Shown in pieces: positions 1-8,828 of a stretch of 64,000 bases of DNA. Made by a program: the position numbers and the translations under genes. Source of the DNA: Nocardioides okcheonensis (lineage in GTDB: Bacteria; Actinomycetota; Actinomycetes; Propionibacteriales; Nocardioidaceae); assembly GCF_020991065.1 (NCBI RefSeq), contig NZ_CP087710.1, positions 3,968,001 to 4,032,000 of the forward strand. Direction: 5' to 3'. Numbering within the stretch: position 1 is the first letter of the stretch; every line of letters starts with the position of its first letter. The notes below the pieces were generated by a model. That model ran no database searches. It was not told where the DNA came from and saw only the letters and a program-made list of their open reading frames with translations.

Positions 1-1
1 C

Positions 2-571
2 TGGCCCGACCTGGCGTCGGGCGTCGCCGGGTGCGACGCGGCGTACGTCATCGCCCCGAACCTCCACCCCGACGAGCCGGCGTACGTCGCCTCGGTCCTC
101 TCCGCCCTGCGGGACGCCGGGGTCGGACGGGTGGCCTACCACTCCGTCGCGTCGCCCTACGTCCCCGCGATGCCGCACCACCTCGGCAAGGCCGCCGCCG
201 AGGACCTGGTCCGCCGCAGCGGGCTGGCCTGGACGGTGCTCCAGCCGGGGGCGTACCTGCAGAACCTCGACCTCTCCGGTCCGCTCGACCTGCCGTACTC
301 GCCCGACGTGCCCTTCGGGTTCCTCGACCTCGCCGACCTCGGCCGGGCCGCGGCGCTCGTGCTGACCGAGCCGGGCCACGAAGGTGCGACCTACGAGCTC
401 GCTACCCGCGTCGCGACCGTCCGCGAGCTCGCCGACGAGGCCGGTGTGCCGGTGCGGCGGGTGCCCGACCCCGGCACCCACCCGTGGCTCTCGGCGATGT
501 TCGCCTACTACGACGACCACGGGCTCCCCGTCGGCACGAGGGTGCTGGAGGCCCTGCTCGCCCGGGCCTAG
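2..571 (+). CDS. NmrA-like NAD(P)-binding SDR protein, 5'-truncated
   Basis: The reading frame is open from base 2, so the gene starts before the window; about 189 C-terminal residues remain and the stop is a TAG. Visible are an atypical-SDR core ('AYVIAPNLHPDEP', then 'LQPGAYLQNL', and a C-terminal 'VRELADEAGVPVRRV' helix) as in NmrA/HSCARG-type NAD(P)-binding proteins. Such proteins act as redox sensors or NAD(P)H-dependent reductases. The glycine-rich nucleotide-binding motif is outside the window. The substrate cannot be told. Confidence 0.75.
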   Translation, partial: WPDLASGVAGCDAAYVIAPNLHPDEPAYVASVLSALRDAGVGRVAYHSVASPYVPAMPHHLGKAAAEDLVRRSGLAWTVLQPGAYLQNLDLSGPLDLPYSPDVPFGFLDLADLGRAAALVLTEPGHEGATYELATRVATVRELADEAGVPVRRVPDPGTHPWLSAMFAYYDDHGLPVGTRVLEALLARA

Positions 572-596
572 GGTGGCGCCGTGACCACGCGTCGCG

Positions 597-881
597 GTGT
601 GGTTCTGCGCCTGCGAGACGCCGGACGCGTGGGAGACCTGGGTGGTCCACTCCGTCGGCGCCGACGGGCTGGGTTGGCTCCGGTTCGCCGATGCCCGCGA
701 GTCCGACGACGTGCTCGTGGCCGACCGCCTGGTCGGGCTCCACCCAGGCCCGCAGGCGCTTCTGCGGTGGCTGGGCGGCGACGAACCGGACCCGTGGCAG
801 CACATGCACCCTGAGGTCTGGGCATCGGGCGTGGTCGCGGAGCTCCACCGGCGCGTACGCCTCGCGCGGCCCACGCCCTGA
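597..881 (+). CDS. Hypothetical protein, 94 aa
   Basis: A short frame 25 nt after the NmrA-like gene. Third codon positions are almost all G/C, as in its neighbours, so I think it is translated. A GTG start at 597 is used here; another GTG at 581 belongs to a different frame. The protein is rich in Trp and acidic residues ('WETWVVHSVGADGLGWLRFADARES') and has no membrane segment. I recognise no family and suggest no function. Confidence 0.45.
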   Translation: MWFCACETPDAWETWVVHSVGADGLGWLRFADARESDDVLVADRLVGLHPGPQALLRWLGGDEPDPWQHMHPEVWASGVVAELHRRVRLARPTP

Positions 882-996
882 CCGAGTGGTCCCTGTTGTG
901 TCACGGCCTGTGCCACATCGCGGTCGACCGCACCGCGGGATCTGACCAGCGCTGTGACACCACGCGACCGTCACCGCAACCGCTAGGGTCCCGGGC

Positions 997-1842
997 GTGC
1001 GAGTCCTCGGCATCGACGTGAGCCCCGACCTCCTCGAGCGGTGGGTGGGGTGGTTCGCCCCCGAGGCCCAGCCGTTCCTCGCCGACGACGCACTCGCCGC
1101 CGCCGTCGGCGGGCGCGAGGAGGAGCTCACCGACGAGGTCCGCGACACCTTCTGCCTCTACGGCCCGCCCGAGGGGCTGCGGCACGTGTGGCTCGACGAG
1201 CAGCAGCTCCTCGACCTGCCGCGGGTGCTGCGCGTACGCCTGGTGCGCGAGCAGCTCGCCCACGAGCGCGAGCTGGTGCCGAGCGTCCGTGGATGGGTGG
1301 ACGTGGTCCCGCGGGTGCGCGAGCAGGTCGACGGGCACCGCTTCGTCTGGTGGCCCTCGCTGCTCGCCGGCCACGAGCAGGACGTGCTCACCGCCTACGT
1401 CGAGGAGGGGCGCCGGCCGAGCCGCCACGAGGAGGTGCCCGCATCCGTCTGGTCCGCGGCGACCGACGTGCTGCCGGGCGCCCGGCGCCTCGCCGGCACC
1501 TTCCCGCCGGCCAGCGGCCCCAACTGCTTCGGCGCGGTGATGGCCGCCGCCGGGGTCGACGGGGCCGAGGACGTCTGGATGGTGCGCGAGCCCTTCGAGG
1601 AGTGGCTGGCGACGGCGACCCGCCCCGGCGGTCGCGACGACGAGCCCGGCACGGTGCTGGTGTGGCGCTCGCCCGACGGCCTGGTGCAGCACGCCGCCGT
1701 CACGCTCGGGAGCGGCTGGGCGCTGCACAAGCCGTCCCAGGGCTGGATGAGCCCGACCAAGGTGCTGACCGTCGTCGAGTGCCGGGCCAGCTCCCGGGCC
1801 CCGGGACGCCGGCTCGAGCGCCGCACCCTCAGGGCTCGATGA
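997..1842 (+). CDS. Hypothetical protein with a possible NlpC/P60-like (papain-fold) C-terminal part, 281 aa
   Basis: GTG start at 997. The first ~140 residues are acidic and helical. Residues ~160-255 resemble an NlpC/P60-type fold: 'GPNCFGAV' with Cys177 as candidate nucleophile, then 'PGTVLVWRSPDGLVQHAAVTLG' with His232 as candidate base, and 'WALHKPSQGW'. This is inference from the Cys-plus-His arrangement, not a confident family match. It has no signal peptide, so a cytoplasmic role is more likely than wall hydrolysis. It is convergent with the two-component pair and overlaps the 3' end of the regulator by 14 nt. Confidence 0.6.
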   Translation: MRVLGIDVSPDLLERWVGWFAPEAQPFLADDALAAAVGGREEELTDEVRDTFCLYGPPEGLRHVWLDEQQLLDLPRVLRVRLVREQLAHERELVPSVRGWVDVVPRVREQVDGHRFVWWPSLLAGHEQDVLTAYVEEGRRPSRHEEVPASVWSAATDVLPGARRLAGTFPPASGPNCFGAVMAAAGVDGAEDVWMVREPFEEWLATATRPGGRDDEPGTVLVWRSPDGLVQHAAVTLGSGWALHKPSQGWMSPTKVLTVVECRASSRAPGRRLERRTLRAR

Positions 1843-2473
1843 GCCCCGCGCGGATCGCGTAGCGGGTGAGCTCGACGCGGTCGCGCATGCCGAGCTTGGC
1901 CAGGATGTTGGCGCGGTGCCCCTCGACCGTCTTCGGCGCGATGTGCAGGTCACGGGCGATCTCGCGCGAGGAGCGGCCCTCGGCGATGAGCTTGATGACC
2001 TGGTCCTCGCGGGCGGTGAGCACGGACGCCGGCACCCGCTCGCCGCGGCGCAGCCGGTCGAGGTAGTCGCGGACCAGGGTGCTCTCCGCGCCGGGGTAGA
2101 GGAACGTCTCGCCGCGCATCGCGGCCCGGCACGCGCCGACCAGGTCCTCGTCGGCCACCGACTTGAGGACGTAGCCGCTCGCGCCCGCCTTGAGCGCGCC
2201 GAAGAAGTACTGCTCGTTGTCGTGCATCGACAGCATGAGGATCTTCGGCGGCTGCCGCCGCCGGGCGATCTCCGCCGCCGCCTGGAGCCCGGTCATCCGC
2301 GGCATCGCGATGTCGAGCACCACCAGGTCGACCTCCGTGGTCCGCAGCGCGGCCACCGCCTCGGTGCCGTCGGCGGCCTCCGCGACCACGGTGAGGTCGG
2401 GCTCCTGCTCCAGGATCAGCCGCACCCCGCGGCGCACCAGCGTGTGGTCGTCGGCCAGCAGGATCCGGATCAC
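1829..2473 (-). CDS. NarL/FixJ-family response regulator
   Basis: 214 aa, the family's usual length. Receiver domain ~1-120 with the acidic pair DD at 8-9, phospho-acceptor Asp54 in 'VVLDIAMPRM' and Lys in 'YVLKSV'. LuxR-type helix-turn-helix ~147-210 ('REDQVIKLIAEG', 'SREIARDLHIAPKTVEGH'). It is the partner of the histidine kinase just upstream: its ATG overlaps the kinase stop by 4 nt (ATGA), so the two are translationally coupled. The stimulus and targets cannot be told from sequence. Confidence 0.93.
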   Translation of the reverse strand: MIRILLADDHTLVRRGVRLILEQEPDLTVVAEAADGTEAVAALRTTEVDLVVLDIAMPRMTGLQAAAEIARRRQPPKILMLSMHDNEQYFFGALKAGASGYVLKSVADEDLVGACRAAMRGETFLYPGAESTLVRDYLDRLRRGERVPASVLTAREDQVIKLIAEGRSSREIARDLHIAPKTVEGHRANILAKLGMRDRVELTRYAIRAGLIEP

Positions 2474-3435
2474 GGCGCCTCCTCCACCGGGACCCGCAGC
2501 CGCACGGTGGTGCCGTGCCGTGGCCGGCCCACCACGGACAGCTCCGCCCGGACCAGCGCCGCACGCTCGCGCATCCCCATCAGCCCCGAGCCCTCGGCGA
2601 GCCCCTCGAAGCCGCGCCCGTCGTCGCGCACCTCCAGCACGACCGACGCCCCCTGGCGGCCGAGCGACAGCTCGACCTCCCGGGCGTCGGCGTGGCGGGC
2701 GGCGTTGGTGAGCGCCTCCTGCGCCACGCGGTAGACCACCACCTCGGCCTCGGGGCTGAGCGCCGGCAGCCCGGGCGCGAAGGACCGGCGCACCGAGGCG
2801 GTGCTGTGGTCGGCGAAGTCGGTGGCGAGGGCGGCGAGCGCGCTGGTGAGCCCGAGGTCCTCCAGCACCCCGGGCCGCAGCCGGCGGGCCACCCGGCGTA
2901 CGTCGTCGAGGCCGGCGCGGGCGCTCTCGCGCACCGCGGCCAGCTCGGGCACCAAAGAGGCCGGTGCGGAGGCCTCGAGCTGCTTGAGGCCGAGCAGCAC
3001 CACGGTCAGGCTCTGGCCGACCTCGTCGTGGAGCTCCTGCGCGATCCGGTGCCGCTCGGACTCCTGGGCGGCGAGGGCGCGTGCGTCACCCGCGCGTCGC
3101 TCCTCGCTCAGCCGGGCGAGCAGCGCGTTGACGGTCCGGGCGATGCCGAGCACCGGGCCCGACCCCTCCTCGGGCAGGTCGGCCGGCGCGAGGCGCTCGA
3201 TGTCGTCGAGGCGCCGGATCAGCCGGTGCAGCGGGGCGAGCGCCCACCGCACGAGCAACGCGTTGGTCAGCAGCACCACGGCCAGCCCGACGCCGATCAC
3301 CAGCACCTCGGCGCGCACCGGGTCGGTCGACACGCGGGCCGGCGTGAGCACGAGCAGCAGCGCCGCCACGACCAGGACGGCGCCGTTGATGGCGAAGATC
3401 GTCCAGTGGAGCGGCAAGGGCCCGGGCGCGCGCAT
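2470..3435 (-). CDS. NarL-partner sensor histidine kinase (HisKA_3)
   Basis: About 321 aa. Two N-terminal membrane helices (~10-32 and ~45-65) enclose only a very short loop, followed by a HAMP-like segment ('ALAPLHRLIRRLDDIERL'). The dimerisation helix carries phospho-acceptor His136 in 'IAQELHDEVGQSL', and an HATPase_c domain follows with N-box 'EALTNAARHA' and 'DDGRGF'. The tiny extracellular loop suggests intramembrane sensing (inference). I prefer the ATG at 3435 over the one at 3450 because a GGAAGG Shine-Dalgarno lies between them, at good spacing to the second. Confidence 0.92.
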   Translation of the reverse strand: MRAPGPLPLHWTIFAINGAVLVVAALLLVLTPARVSTDPVRAEVLVIGVGLAVVLLTNALLVRWALAPLHRLIRRLDDIERLAPADLPEEGSGPVLGIARTVNALLARLSEERRAGDARALAAQESERHRIAQELHDEVGQSLTVVLLGLKQLEASAPASLVPELAAVRESARAGLDDVRRVARRLRPGVLEDLGLTSALAALATDFADHSTASVRRSFAPGLPALSPEAEVVVYRVAQEALTNAARHADAREVELSLGRQGASVVLEVRDDGRGFEGLAEGSGLMGMRERAALVRAELSVVGRPRHGTTVRLRVPVEEAP

Positions 3436-3521
3436 GCCCCACCTTCCCATCCCCGCACGGCCGTGCCAGATGGGGTCGCGACCCCATACCCGCCCCCGAG
3501 CCGGCCCCGAAGACTGGACGC

Positions 3522-4073
3522 ATGCCGCCGCCGGACGAGAACACCACCGCCGACCCCACCGGTGCGGCGTGGGTGGTGTGGCTGGTCGTCGCGGTCCCCG
3601 GGCTGCTGCTGCTCACGCTCACCAGCGTCCGGCGCGCCGGGCCGGGCGAGCTGGTGGTGGTGGTCCGTGGCGATCGCGTGGTCCGCGCCCGCCGCGCCGG
3701 CCTGGTCGCCCGCCGGCCGGTGGCCGAGCGCTTCGAGGTCGTCCCGACCGGCCCCCGCGTGCTGCCGATGGTCGTGCGGGCCCGGACGCGCGACGGCGTC
3801 GAGGTCGTCGTGCTCGCCGACCTGGACCTGGTGGTCGAGGACGTCGAGCCGGGCACGCCGTGGCAGCCGGCGGCGCGCGCCGTACGCCTCGCCGAGGGAA
3901 CGGTCGCGGCGGCGGTCGCGCAGGCCGACGTGGCCACGCTGGTCGACGACCTCGACCGCCGCGAGGCGGACTGGCCCGGGGAGGTGAGCCGGTCGCTGCC
4001 GGCGGGGACGCGCGCGAGCGCGGTGCGGGTCACCGAGGTCGAGGCGCGGCTGACCCCGCGGGACCCCTCGTGA
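3522..4073 (+). CDS. SPFH/band-7-like membrane-anchored protein, 183 aa
   Basis: One N-terminal membrane helix (~18-38) is followed by a short SPFH-like beta-rich domain ('RRAGPGELVVVVRGDRVV', 'ERFEVVPTGPRVLPMVVR', 'VEVVVLADLDLVVED') and a helical tail. It is about half the length of typical stomatin/prohibitin proteins and lacks their long coiled coil. The next gene starts on the overlap GTGA, so it is the first gene of a three-gene operon ending in an ArsB/NhaD-like permease. A scaffold role for that permease is inference. Confidence 0.7.
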   Translation: MPPPDENTTADPTGAAWVVWLVVAVPGLLLLTLTSVRRAGPGELVVVVRGDRVVRARRAGLVARRPVAERFEVVPTGPRVLPMVVRARTRDGVEVVVLADLDLVVEDVEPGTPWQPAARAVRLAEGTVAAAVAQADVATLVDDLDRREADWPGEVSRSLPAGTRASAVRVTEVEARLTPRDPS

Positions 4074-4555
4074 GCCCCGTCGAGCACCTCGTCGAGGTGG
4101 CGGTGTCGGTCGCGCTGCTGGCCTCGGCCGTCGGCTTCGCGGTCGGTCTCGCGATCGGGCGCGGCCGGCAGCCGCGCTGGAAGGAGAAGGGCAGCTTCGT
4201 GCACAAGGTGTCGATCGGCTTCGCCACGCTCGACCGGCTCGACGCGGTGCTGCTGCGCTTCGAGGTGGAGCCGGGCTCGCGCCTGGCCGGCGTCGAGGTC
4301 GCCGAGCTGCGCCTGCCCGCGGGGTCGCGCGTCGCGCTGGTCACCCGCGACCGCGAGGTGCTGGTCCCGGAGGGTCGCAGCGCGCTGCGTCGCGGCGACC
4401 AGGTGCTCGTCGTGTCCGCGCTGGGCCAGGTGTCGCGCGTCGAGGAGCGGCTGCGCTCGGTGAGCCGGCACGGCCGCCTGGCCGGCTGGGCCGAGCCCCT
4501 CGCGGGCGGTTCCGCGTCCGTCCACGCCCTGGGCGTGCCGCGGAGGACCGCGTGA
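4070..4555 (+). CDS. TrkA-C (RCK-C) domain protein with one membrane helix
   Basis: 161 aa from a GTG at 4070 that overlaps the previous stop. An N-terminal helix (~8-28) is followed by a TrkA-C/RCK-C domain (~55-135: 'LLRFEVEPGSRLAGVEVAELRLPAGSRV', 'LRRGDQVLVVS'). These domains bind small ligands or nucleotides and gate or regulate transporters; SLC13/Ars-type permeases often contain internal TrkA-C copies. Here the domain is a separate subunit whose stop overlaps the permease start (GTGA at 4552), which supports a regulatory partnership (inference). Confidence 0.8.
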   Translation: MSPVEHLVEVAVSVALLASAVGFAVGLAIGRGRQPRWKEKGSFVHKVSIGFATLDRLDAVLLRFEVEPGSRLAGVEVAELRLPAGSRVALVTRDREVLVPEGRSALRRGDQVLVVSALGQVSRVEERLRSVSRHGRLAGWAEPLAGGSASVHALGVPRRTA

Positions 4556-5844
4556 TCCTCATTTCGGCCGCGATCGCGGTCTTCATCGTCGCCTACGCCC
4601 TCATCGCGACCGAGCGCGTCCACCGCGTCGCGGCGGCGCTCGGCGGTGTCGCCGGCATGGTCGTCATCGGGCTGGTCGACGCCGAGACCGCGTTCTTCCA
4701 CGAGCACACCGGCATCGACTGGAACGTCATCTTCCTGCTCTTCGGGATGATGGTCATCGTCGGCGTGCTCAAGCAGACCGGGCTGTTCGAGTTCCTCGCG
4801 CTCTGGGCCGCCAAGAAGTCCGGTGGCCACCCCTACAAGCTGCTCGTGCTGCTCGTGCTCGTCGGCGCCGCGGTCGCGCCGATCCTCGACAACGTCACCT
4901 GCGTGCTGCTGGTCGCCCCGGTCACGCTGTCGGTCTGCCGGCAGCTCGACCTGCCGTCGGCGCCCTACCTGATCTCGCTGATCCTCGCCTCCAACATCGG
5001 CGGCATGTCCACGCTCATCGGCGACCCGCCCAACATCATCATCGGCAGCCGGGCCGGGCTGAGCTTCACCGACTTCCTCGTCCACTCCCTCCCGCTCACC
5101 GTCGTGCTGCTGGTGCTGTTCGTGGTGATGGCACGCTGGCTGTTCCGGGCCGACCTCCAGCAGATGGGCAACGTCCACGGCCTCGACGACGTCCGCCCGG
5201 CCGACGCGATCACCAACAGGCGGATGCTGGTGCGCTGCCTGGTCGTGCTGTTCCTGGTGATGGTCGCCTTCAGCCTGCACACCCTGCTCCACCTCGATCC
5301 GTCCGTCGTCGCGATGATGGGCGCCGGCGCGACCGTGCTGGTCTCGCGGACCGAGCCCGAGGAGTTCCTCGGCGAGGTCGAGTGGGACACCCTGGCGTTC
5401 TTCATGGCGCTCTTCGTCCTGGTCGGCGCCCTCGTGCAGGTCGGCGTGATCGGCGCGATCAGCGAGTGGGCCGCCGAGGCGATGGGCGACCGCCAGCTGC
5501 TCGGCGCCACCGCGCTGCTCTTCGGGTCGGGCGTGATCGGGGCCTTCGTCGACAACATCCCCTACACGACCGCGACGGTCCCGGTCGTCGAGGAGATGGT
5601 CGCGACCACCTCGGTCTCCGGTGCGGACAGCCCGCTGTGGTGGGCGTTCGTCTTCGGCGCCGACCTCGGCGGCAACGCCACCGCCGTGGCCGCCGGCGCC
5701 AACGTCGTGGTGCTCGGCATCGCGGCCAAGGCGGGCGAGCCGATCAGTTTCTGGCAGTTCACCCGCTACGGCGTCGTGGTCACCGTCGCGACCCTGCTCG
5801 TGGCGTGGCTCTGGGTCTACCTGCGCTACTTCGCGCTGGCGTGA
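4552..5844 (+). CDS. ArsB/NhaD-family (IT superfamily) integral membrane transporter
   Basis: 430 aa, about 11-12 hydrophobic helices. Family motifs include 'LDNVTCVLLVAPVTLSVCRQL', 'ASNIGGMSTLIGDPPNIIIG' and, in the second half, 'DNIPYTTATVPVV' and 'GADLGGNATAVAAGANVVV', the two inverted-repeat hairpins that form the ion/substrate site in this superfamily. The GTG start has a good Shine-Dalgarno (GGAGGA). No arsR or arsC is nearby, so arsenite export is not supported; Na+/H+ antiport or dicarboxylate transport are equally possible. Confidence 0.88.
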   Translation: MILISAAIAVFIVAYALIATERVHRVAAALGGVAGMVVIGLVDAETAFFHEHTGIDWNVIFLLFGMMVIVGVLKQTGLFEFLALWAAKKSGGHPYKLLVLLVLVGAAVAPILDNVTCVLLVAPVTLSVCRQLDLPSAPYLISLILASNIGGMSTLIGDPPNIIIGSRAGLSFTDFLVHSLPLTVVLLVLFVVMARWLFRADLQQMGNVHGLDDVRPADAITNRRMLVRCLVVLFLVMVAFSLHTLLHLDPSVVAMMGAGATVLVSRTEPEEFLGEVEWDTLAFFMALFVLVGALVQVGVIGAISEWAAEAMGDRQLLGATALLFGSGVIGAFVDNIPYTTATVPVVEEMVATTSVSGADSPLWWAFVFGADLGGNATAVAAGANVVVLGIAAKAGEPISFWQFTRYGVVVTVATLLVAWLWVYLRYFALA

Positions 5845-5865
5845 GCATCGGGTAGACAGGGCTGC

Positions 5866-6560
5866 ATGCGCACCCTCGTCACCGGCGGCACCCGCGGCAT
5901 CGGCGCCGCCGTCGCGCGCCGCCTGGCCTCCGACGGCCACGACCTCGTGCTCGGCTACGCCCGCGACGACGCCGCGGAGTCGACGTCACGACGGTGCGCG
6001 CCGACGTCACGACCGACGCGGGCATCGACGCCGTGGTCGGCGGCGCCGGCGGGCTGACGGGCGTGGTCAACAACGCCGGGGCGACGCTGCACATCGCCCC
6101 GCTCGCCGACACGCCCGTCGACGTCGTCCGTGCGTCGGTCGGGCTCAACCTCACCGCGGCCATCCTCGTCGCGCGCGCCGCGGTCCGGGTGATGGCCCGC
6201 TCGCGCGGGGGCGCCGGCGGGGTGCTGGTCAACGTCGGCTCCGGCGCGGCGACCCTCGGCTCGCCGGGGGAGTACGTCCACTACGCCGCCGCCAAGGCGG
6301 GCGTCGACGCGCTCACCCTCGGGCTCGCCCAGGAGGTCGCCGGCGACGGCATCCGGGTCGTCGGCGTGGCGCCCGGCATCATCGACACGACGATCCACGC
6401 CGACGCCGGCGAGCCCGGCCGGGTCGACCGGGTGGGGCCCCTCGTCCCGCTGGGACGCGCCGGACGCGTCGAGGAGGTGGCCGACGCCGTCGCGTGGCTG
6501 ATGTCGCCGGAGGCGGCCTACGTCACCGGTACGACGCTGCGCGTCGCGGGCGGCCGCTGA
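5866..6560 (+). pseudogene. SDR-family oxidoreductase, disrupted by a small deletion/frameshift
   Basis: An SDR gene split between two frames. The frame from ATG 5866 gives the Rossmann start ('LVTGGTRGIGAAVARRLASDGHDLVLGYARDDAA'). After about base 5976 homology continues only in the frame of 5994 ('GVDVTTVRADVTTD', 'GVVNNAGATL', 'NVGSGAATLGSPGEYVHYAAAKAGVDAL', 'APGIIDTTI'). The usual ~15-residue helix between 'DDAA' and 'GVDVTTVRADV' is missing, so the simplest reading is a deletion whose length is not a multiple of three, flanked by GC-rich microhomology. It is either a real pseudogene or an assembly error. Catalytic Tyr/Lys (YxxxK) are intact downstream. Confidence 0.82.
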
Positions 6561-6645
6561 CTGGCAGACATTGCCAGTGGATCGCGCCGTTGTTGGCCGA
6601 TAGTGCCGTGGGGAGGCTGTGAGCGCCGCCACTACGGTTGCGGGC

Positions 6646-7593
6646 ATGAGGGTCCTGCTCGCACTCGGCGGAAACGCCATGACGAACGCCGACGGCCGTG
6701 CCCGGCCCGAGGACCAGATCGCCGCCGCGCAGGTCGCGATGGCCGCGGTCGCGGGCCTGATCGAGCACGACCACGAGGTCGTCGTCACCCACGGCAACGG
6801 CCCCCAGGTCGGCAACCTGCTGGTCAAGAACGAGCTCGCCGCAGCCGTCGTCCCGCCGGTGCCGCTCGACTGGTGCGGCGCCCAGACCCAGGGCACCCTC
6901 GGCTTCGTCCTCATGGACGCCCTCGACGACGAGCTTGCCCGCCGCGGCGTCGCGCGTCGCAGCGCCGCCCTGGTCACCCGCACGCTCGTCGACGGCGACG
7001 ACCCCGGCTTCACCACCCCGACCAAGCCGATCGGACGCCACCTCCCCGAGGCCGAGGCCCGCCTGCTCGTCGAGCACGGCGAGACCTGGCAGGACCGCGG
7101 CGAGAAGGGCTGGCGCCGGGTCGTGGCCTCGCCCGAGCCCCTCGAGATCCTCGACGCGCCCGCCGCCCTCGCGCTCATCGAGGCCGGGTTCGTCGTGGTC
7201 GCCAACGGCGGCGGCGGCATCCCCGTCGTGCGCCGCGAGGACGGCACGCTCCACGGCGTCGAGGCCGTCATCGACAAGGACCTCGGCGCCGCGCTGCTCG
7301 CCCGCACCACCGAGGCCGACGCGCTCGTCATCGCCACCGACGTGGCCCACGCCGTCGTCGGCTGGGGCACCCCGGAGGCCCGCGACGTCGGCACCGTGAC
7401 GCTCGACGAGATGCGGGCCTACGCCGCCGAGGGCCACTTCGCCTCCGGCTCGATGGGCCCCAAGGTCGACGCCGTCTGCCGCTTCGTCGAGCAGACCGGC
7501 CGGCGGGGCATCATCACCAGCCTCGACCAGATCACCGCAGCGGTCGCCGGCGAGGCCGGCACCGTCGTCCTCCCCACCCCCTCCGGTGGTTGA
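6646..7593 (+). CDS. arcC: Carbamate kinase
   Basis: 315 aa from ATG 6646 ('MRVLLALGGNAM', the family's standard N-terminus); an upstream in-frame GTG at 6619 would add 9 atypical residues. Amino-acid-kinase fold with 'THGNGPQVGNLLVKNE', 'VANGGGGIPVV', 'VIDKDLGAALLA' and 'GSMGPKVDAVCRFVE'. The enzyme interconverts carbamoyl phosphate + ADP with carbamate + ATP. No arginine deiminase or carbamoyltransferase is adjacent; the next gene is a ring-opening amidohydrolase, so nitrogen-heterocycle breakdown is the likely context (inference). Its stop codon lies inside a palindromic repeat. Confidence 0.92.
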   Translation: MRVLLALGGNAMTNADGRARPEDQIAAAQVAMAAVAGLIEHDHEVVVTHGNGPQVGNLLVKNELAAAVVPPVPLDWCGAQTQGTLGFVLMDALDDELARRGVARRSAALVTRTLVDGDDPGFTTPTKPIGRHLPEAEARLLVEHGETWQDRGEKGWRRVVASPEPLEILDAPAALALIEAGFVVVANGGGGIPVVRREDGTLHGVEAVIDKDLGAALLARTTEADALVIATDVAHAVVGWGTPEARDVGTVTLDEMRAYAAEGHFASGSMGPKVDAVCRFVEQTGRRGIITSLDQITAAVAGEAGTVVLPTPSGG

Positions 7594-7624
7594 GGAGGTC
7601 GCGCAGCGACCGTCTCGAAACCAC
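7585..7624. repeat. REP-like imperfect palindrome
   Basis: A 40-nt element with core GGTCGC-GCA-GCGACC and outer arms GGTGGTTGAG... and ...TCTCGAAACCAC that pair imperfectly. Its first bases supply the stop codon of the carbamate kinase, and it ends 21 nt before the next ATG. The form is that of an interspersed extragenic palindrome; a degraded partial match (GGTGGTTGAGCG..TTGAACCA) is at about 50207-50226, also over a stop codon. Confidence 0.7.
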
Positions 7625-7644
7625 GCCCACTGAAAGGAACCCGC

Positions 7645-8751
7645 ATGCCCAGTGCGATCGAAGTCCGCAAGGTGCCCATCCACTCCGTGGCCGACGCCTC
7701 GGAGCTGACCAAGCTCATCGACGAGGGCGTCATCGCCGCCGACCGCGTCTTCGCGATCATCGGCAAGACCGAGGGCAACGGCGGCGTCAACGACTACACG
7801 CGCATCATCGCCGACCGTGCGTTCCGTGAGGCGCTGGTCGCCAAGGGGGCCGACCCCGAGCAGGTCAAGGGCGTGCCGATCGTGTGGTCCGGCGGCACCG
7901 ACGGCGTGATCAGCCCCCACGCCACGATCTTCGCCACCACCGACGTACCCGAGGACGACCCGTCGCGCGAGGAGATGCGGCTCACCGCGGGCTTCGCGAT
8001 GAGCGAGGCGATCCTGCCCGAGGAGATCGGCTACACCGCGATGATCGAGAAGGTCGCCGCGGGCGTGAAGGTCGCGATGGAGCGCGCCGGCATCACCGAC
8101 CCGGCCGACGTCCACTACGTCCAGACCAAGACCCCGCTGCTGACCATCCACACCATCCGCGACGCCAAGTCGCGCGGCAAGACCGTGTGGACCGAGCACA
8201 CCCACGAGTCGATGGACCTGTCCAACGGCGTCACCGGCCTCGGCATCGCGGTCGCACTCGGCGAGATCGAGATGCCCACCGACGCCGACGTGATGCACAA
8301 CCGCGAGCTCTACTCCTCGGTGGCGTCCTGCTCCTCGGGCGTCGAGCTCGACCAGGCCCAGATCGTCGTGGTCGGCAACGCCAAGGGCGTCGGCGGTCGC
8401 TACCGCATCGGCCACTCGGTGATGAAGGACGCGCTCGACTCCGACGGCATCTGGGAGGCCATCCGCTCCGCCGGCCTCGACCTGCCCGAGCGGCCCCGCA
8501 CCGACGACCTCGACGGCAAGCTGGTCAACGTCTTCCTCAAGTGCGAGGCCAGCCAGGACGGCATGGTCCGCGGTCGCCGCAACGCCATGCTCGACGACTC
8601 CGACGTGCACTGGCACCGCCAGATCAAGTCGTGCGTCGGCGGCGTGACCGCGGCCGTCACCGGCGACCCCGCCGTGTTCGTCTCCGTCTCGGCCGCCCAC
8701 CAGGGCCCCGAGGGCGGCGGCCCGGTCGCGGCCATCGTCGACCTCGGCTGA
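7645..8751 (+). CDS. Ring-opening amidohydrolase (cyanuric acid amidohydrolase / barbiturase family)
   Basis: 368 aa, full family length. Three tandem repeats each give a Ser-Lys pair: Lys41 ('IIGKTEG') with Ser82 ('WSGGTDG'), Lys162 ('VQTKTPLL') with Ser230/231 ('[10 protein letters not shown]'), and Lys299 ('[10 protein letters not shown]') with Ser349 ('[12 protein letters not shown]'). This pseudo-threefold layout is unique to cyanuric acid hydrolase and barbiturase, which hydrolytically open cyanuric or barbituric acid. I cannot separate the two substrates by eye. No biuret or allophanate hydrolase, and no uracil oxidation gene, is adjacent. A Shine-Dalgarno (AAAGGAA) precedes the ATG. 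Confidence 0.92.
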   Translation: MPSAIEVRKVPIHSVADASELTKLIDEGVIAADRVFAIIGKTEGNGGVNDYTRIIADRAFREALVAKGADPEQVKGVPIVWSGGTDGVISPHATIFATTDVPEDDPSREEMRLTAGFAMSEAILPEEIGYTAMIEKVAAGVKVAMERAGITDPADVHYVQTKTPLLTIHTIRDAKSRGKTVWTEHTHESMDLSNGVTGLGIAVALGEIEMPTDADVMHNRELYSSVASCSSGVELDQAQIVVVGNAKGVGGRYRIGHSVMKDALDSDGIWEAIRSAGLDLPERPRTDDLDGKLVNVFLKCEASQDGMVRGRRNAMLDDSDVHWHRQIKSCVGGVTAAVTGDPAVFVSVSAAHQGPEGGGPVAAIVDLG

Positions 8752-8828
8752 GCGATCCAGCTCCTCCACGACACCCCGTCCGCGGGGCCGGCAGCGCGTT
8801 GTCGGTCCCGCGTGATGGGGTGTCCTGC

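Noticed and set aside
4552..5844. Assignment of the permease as an arsenite exporter ArsB.
   Set aside because: No arsR, arsC or arsA is present, and the superfamily includes many other substrates, so only a family call is made.
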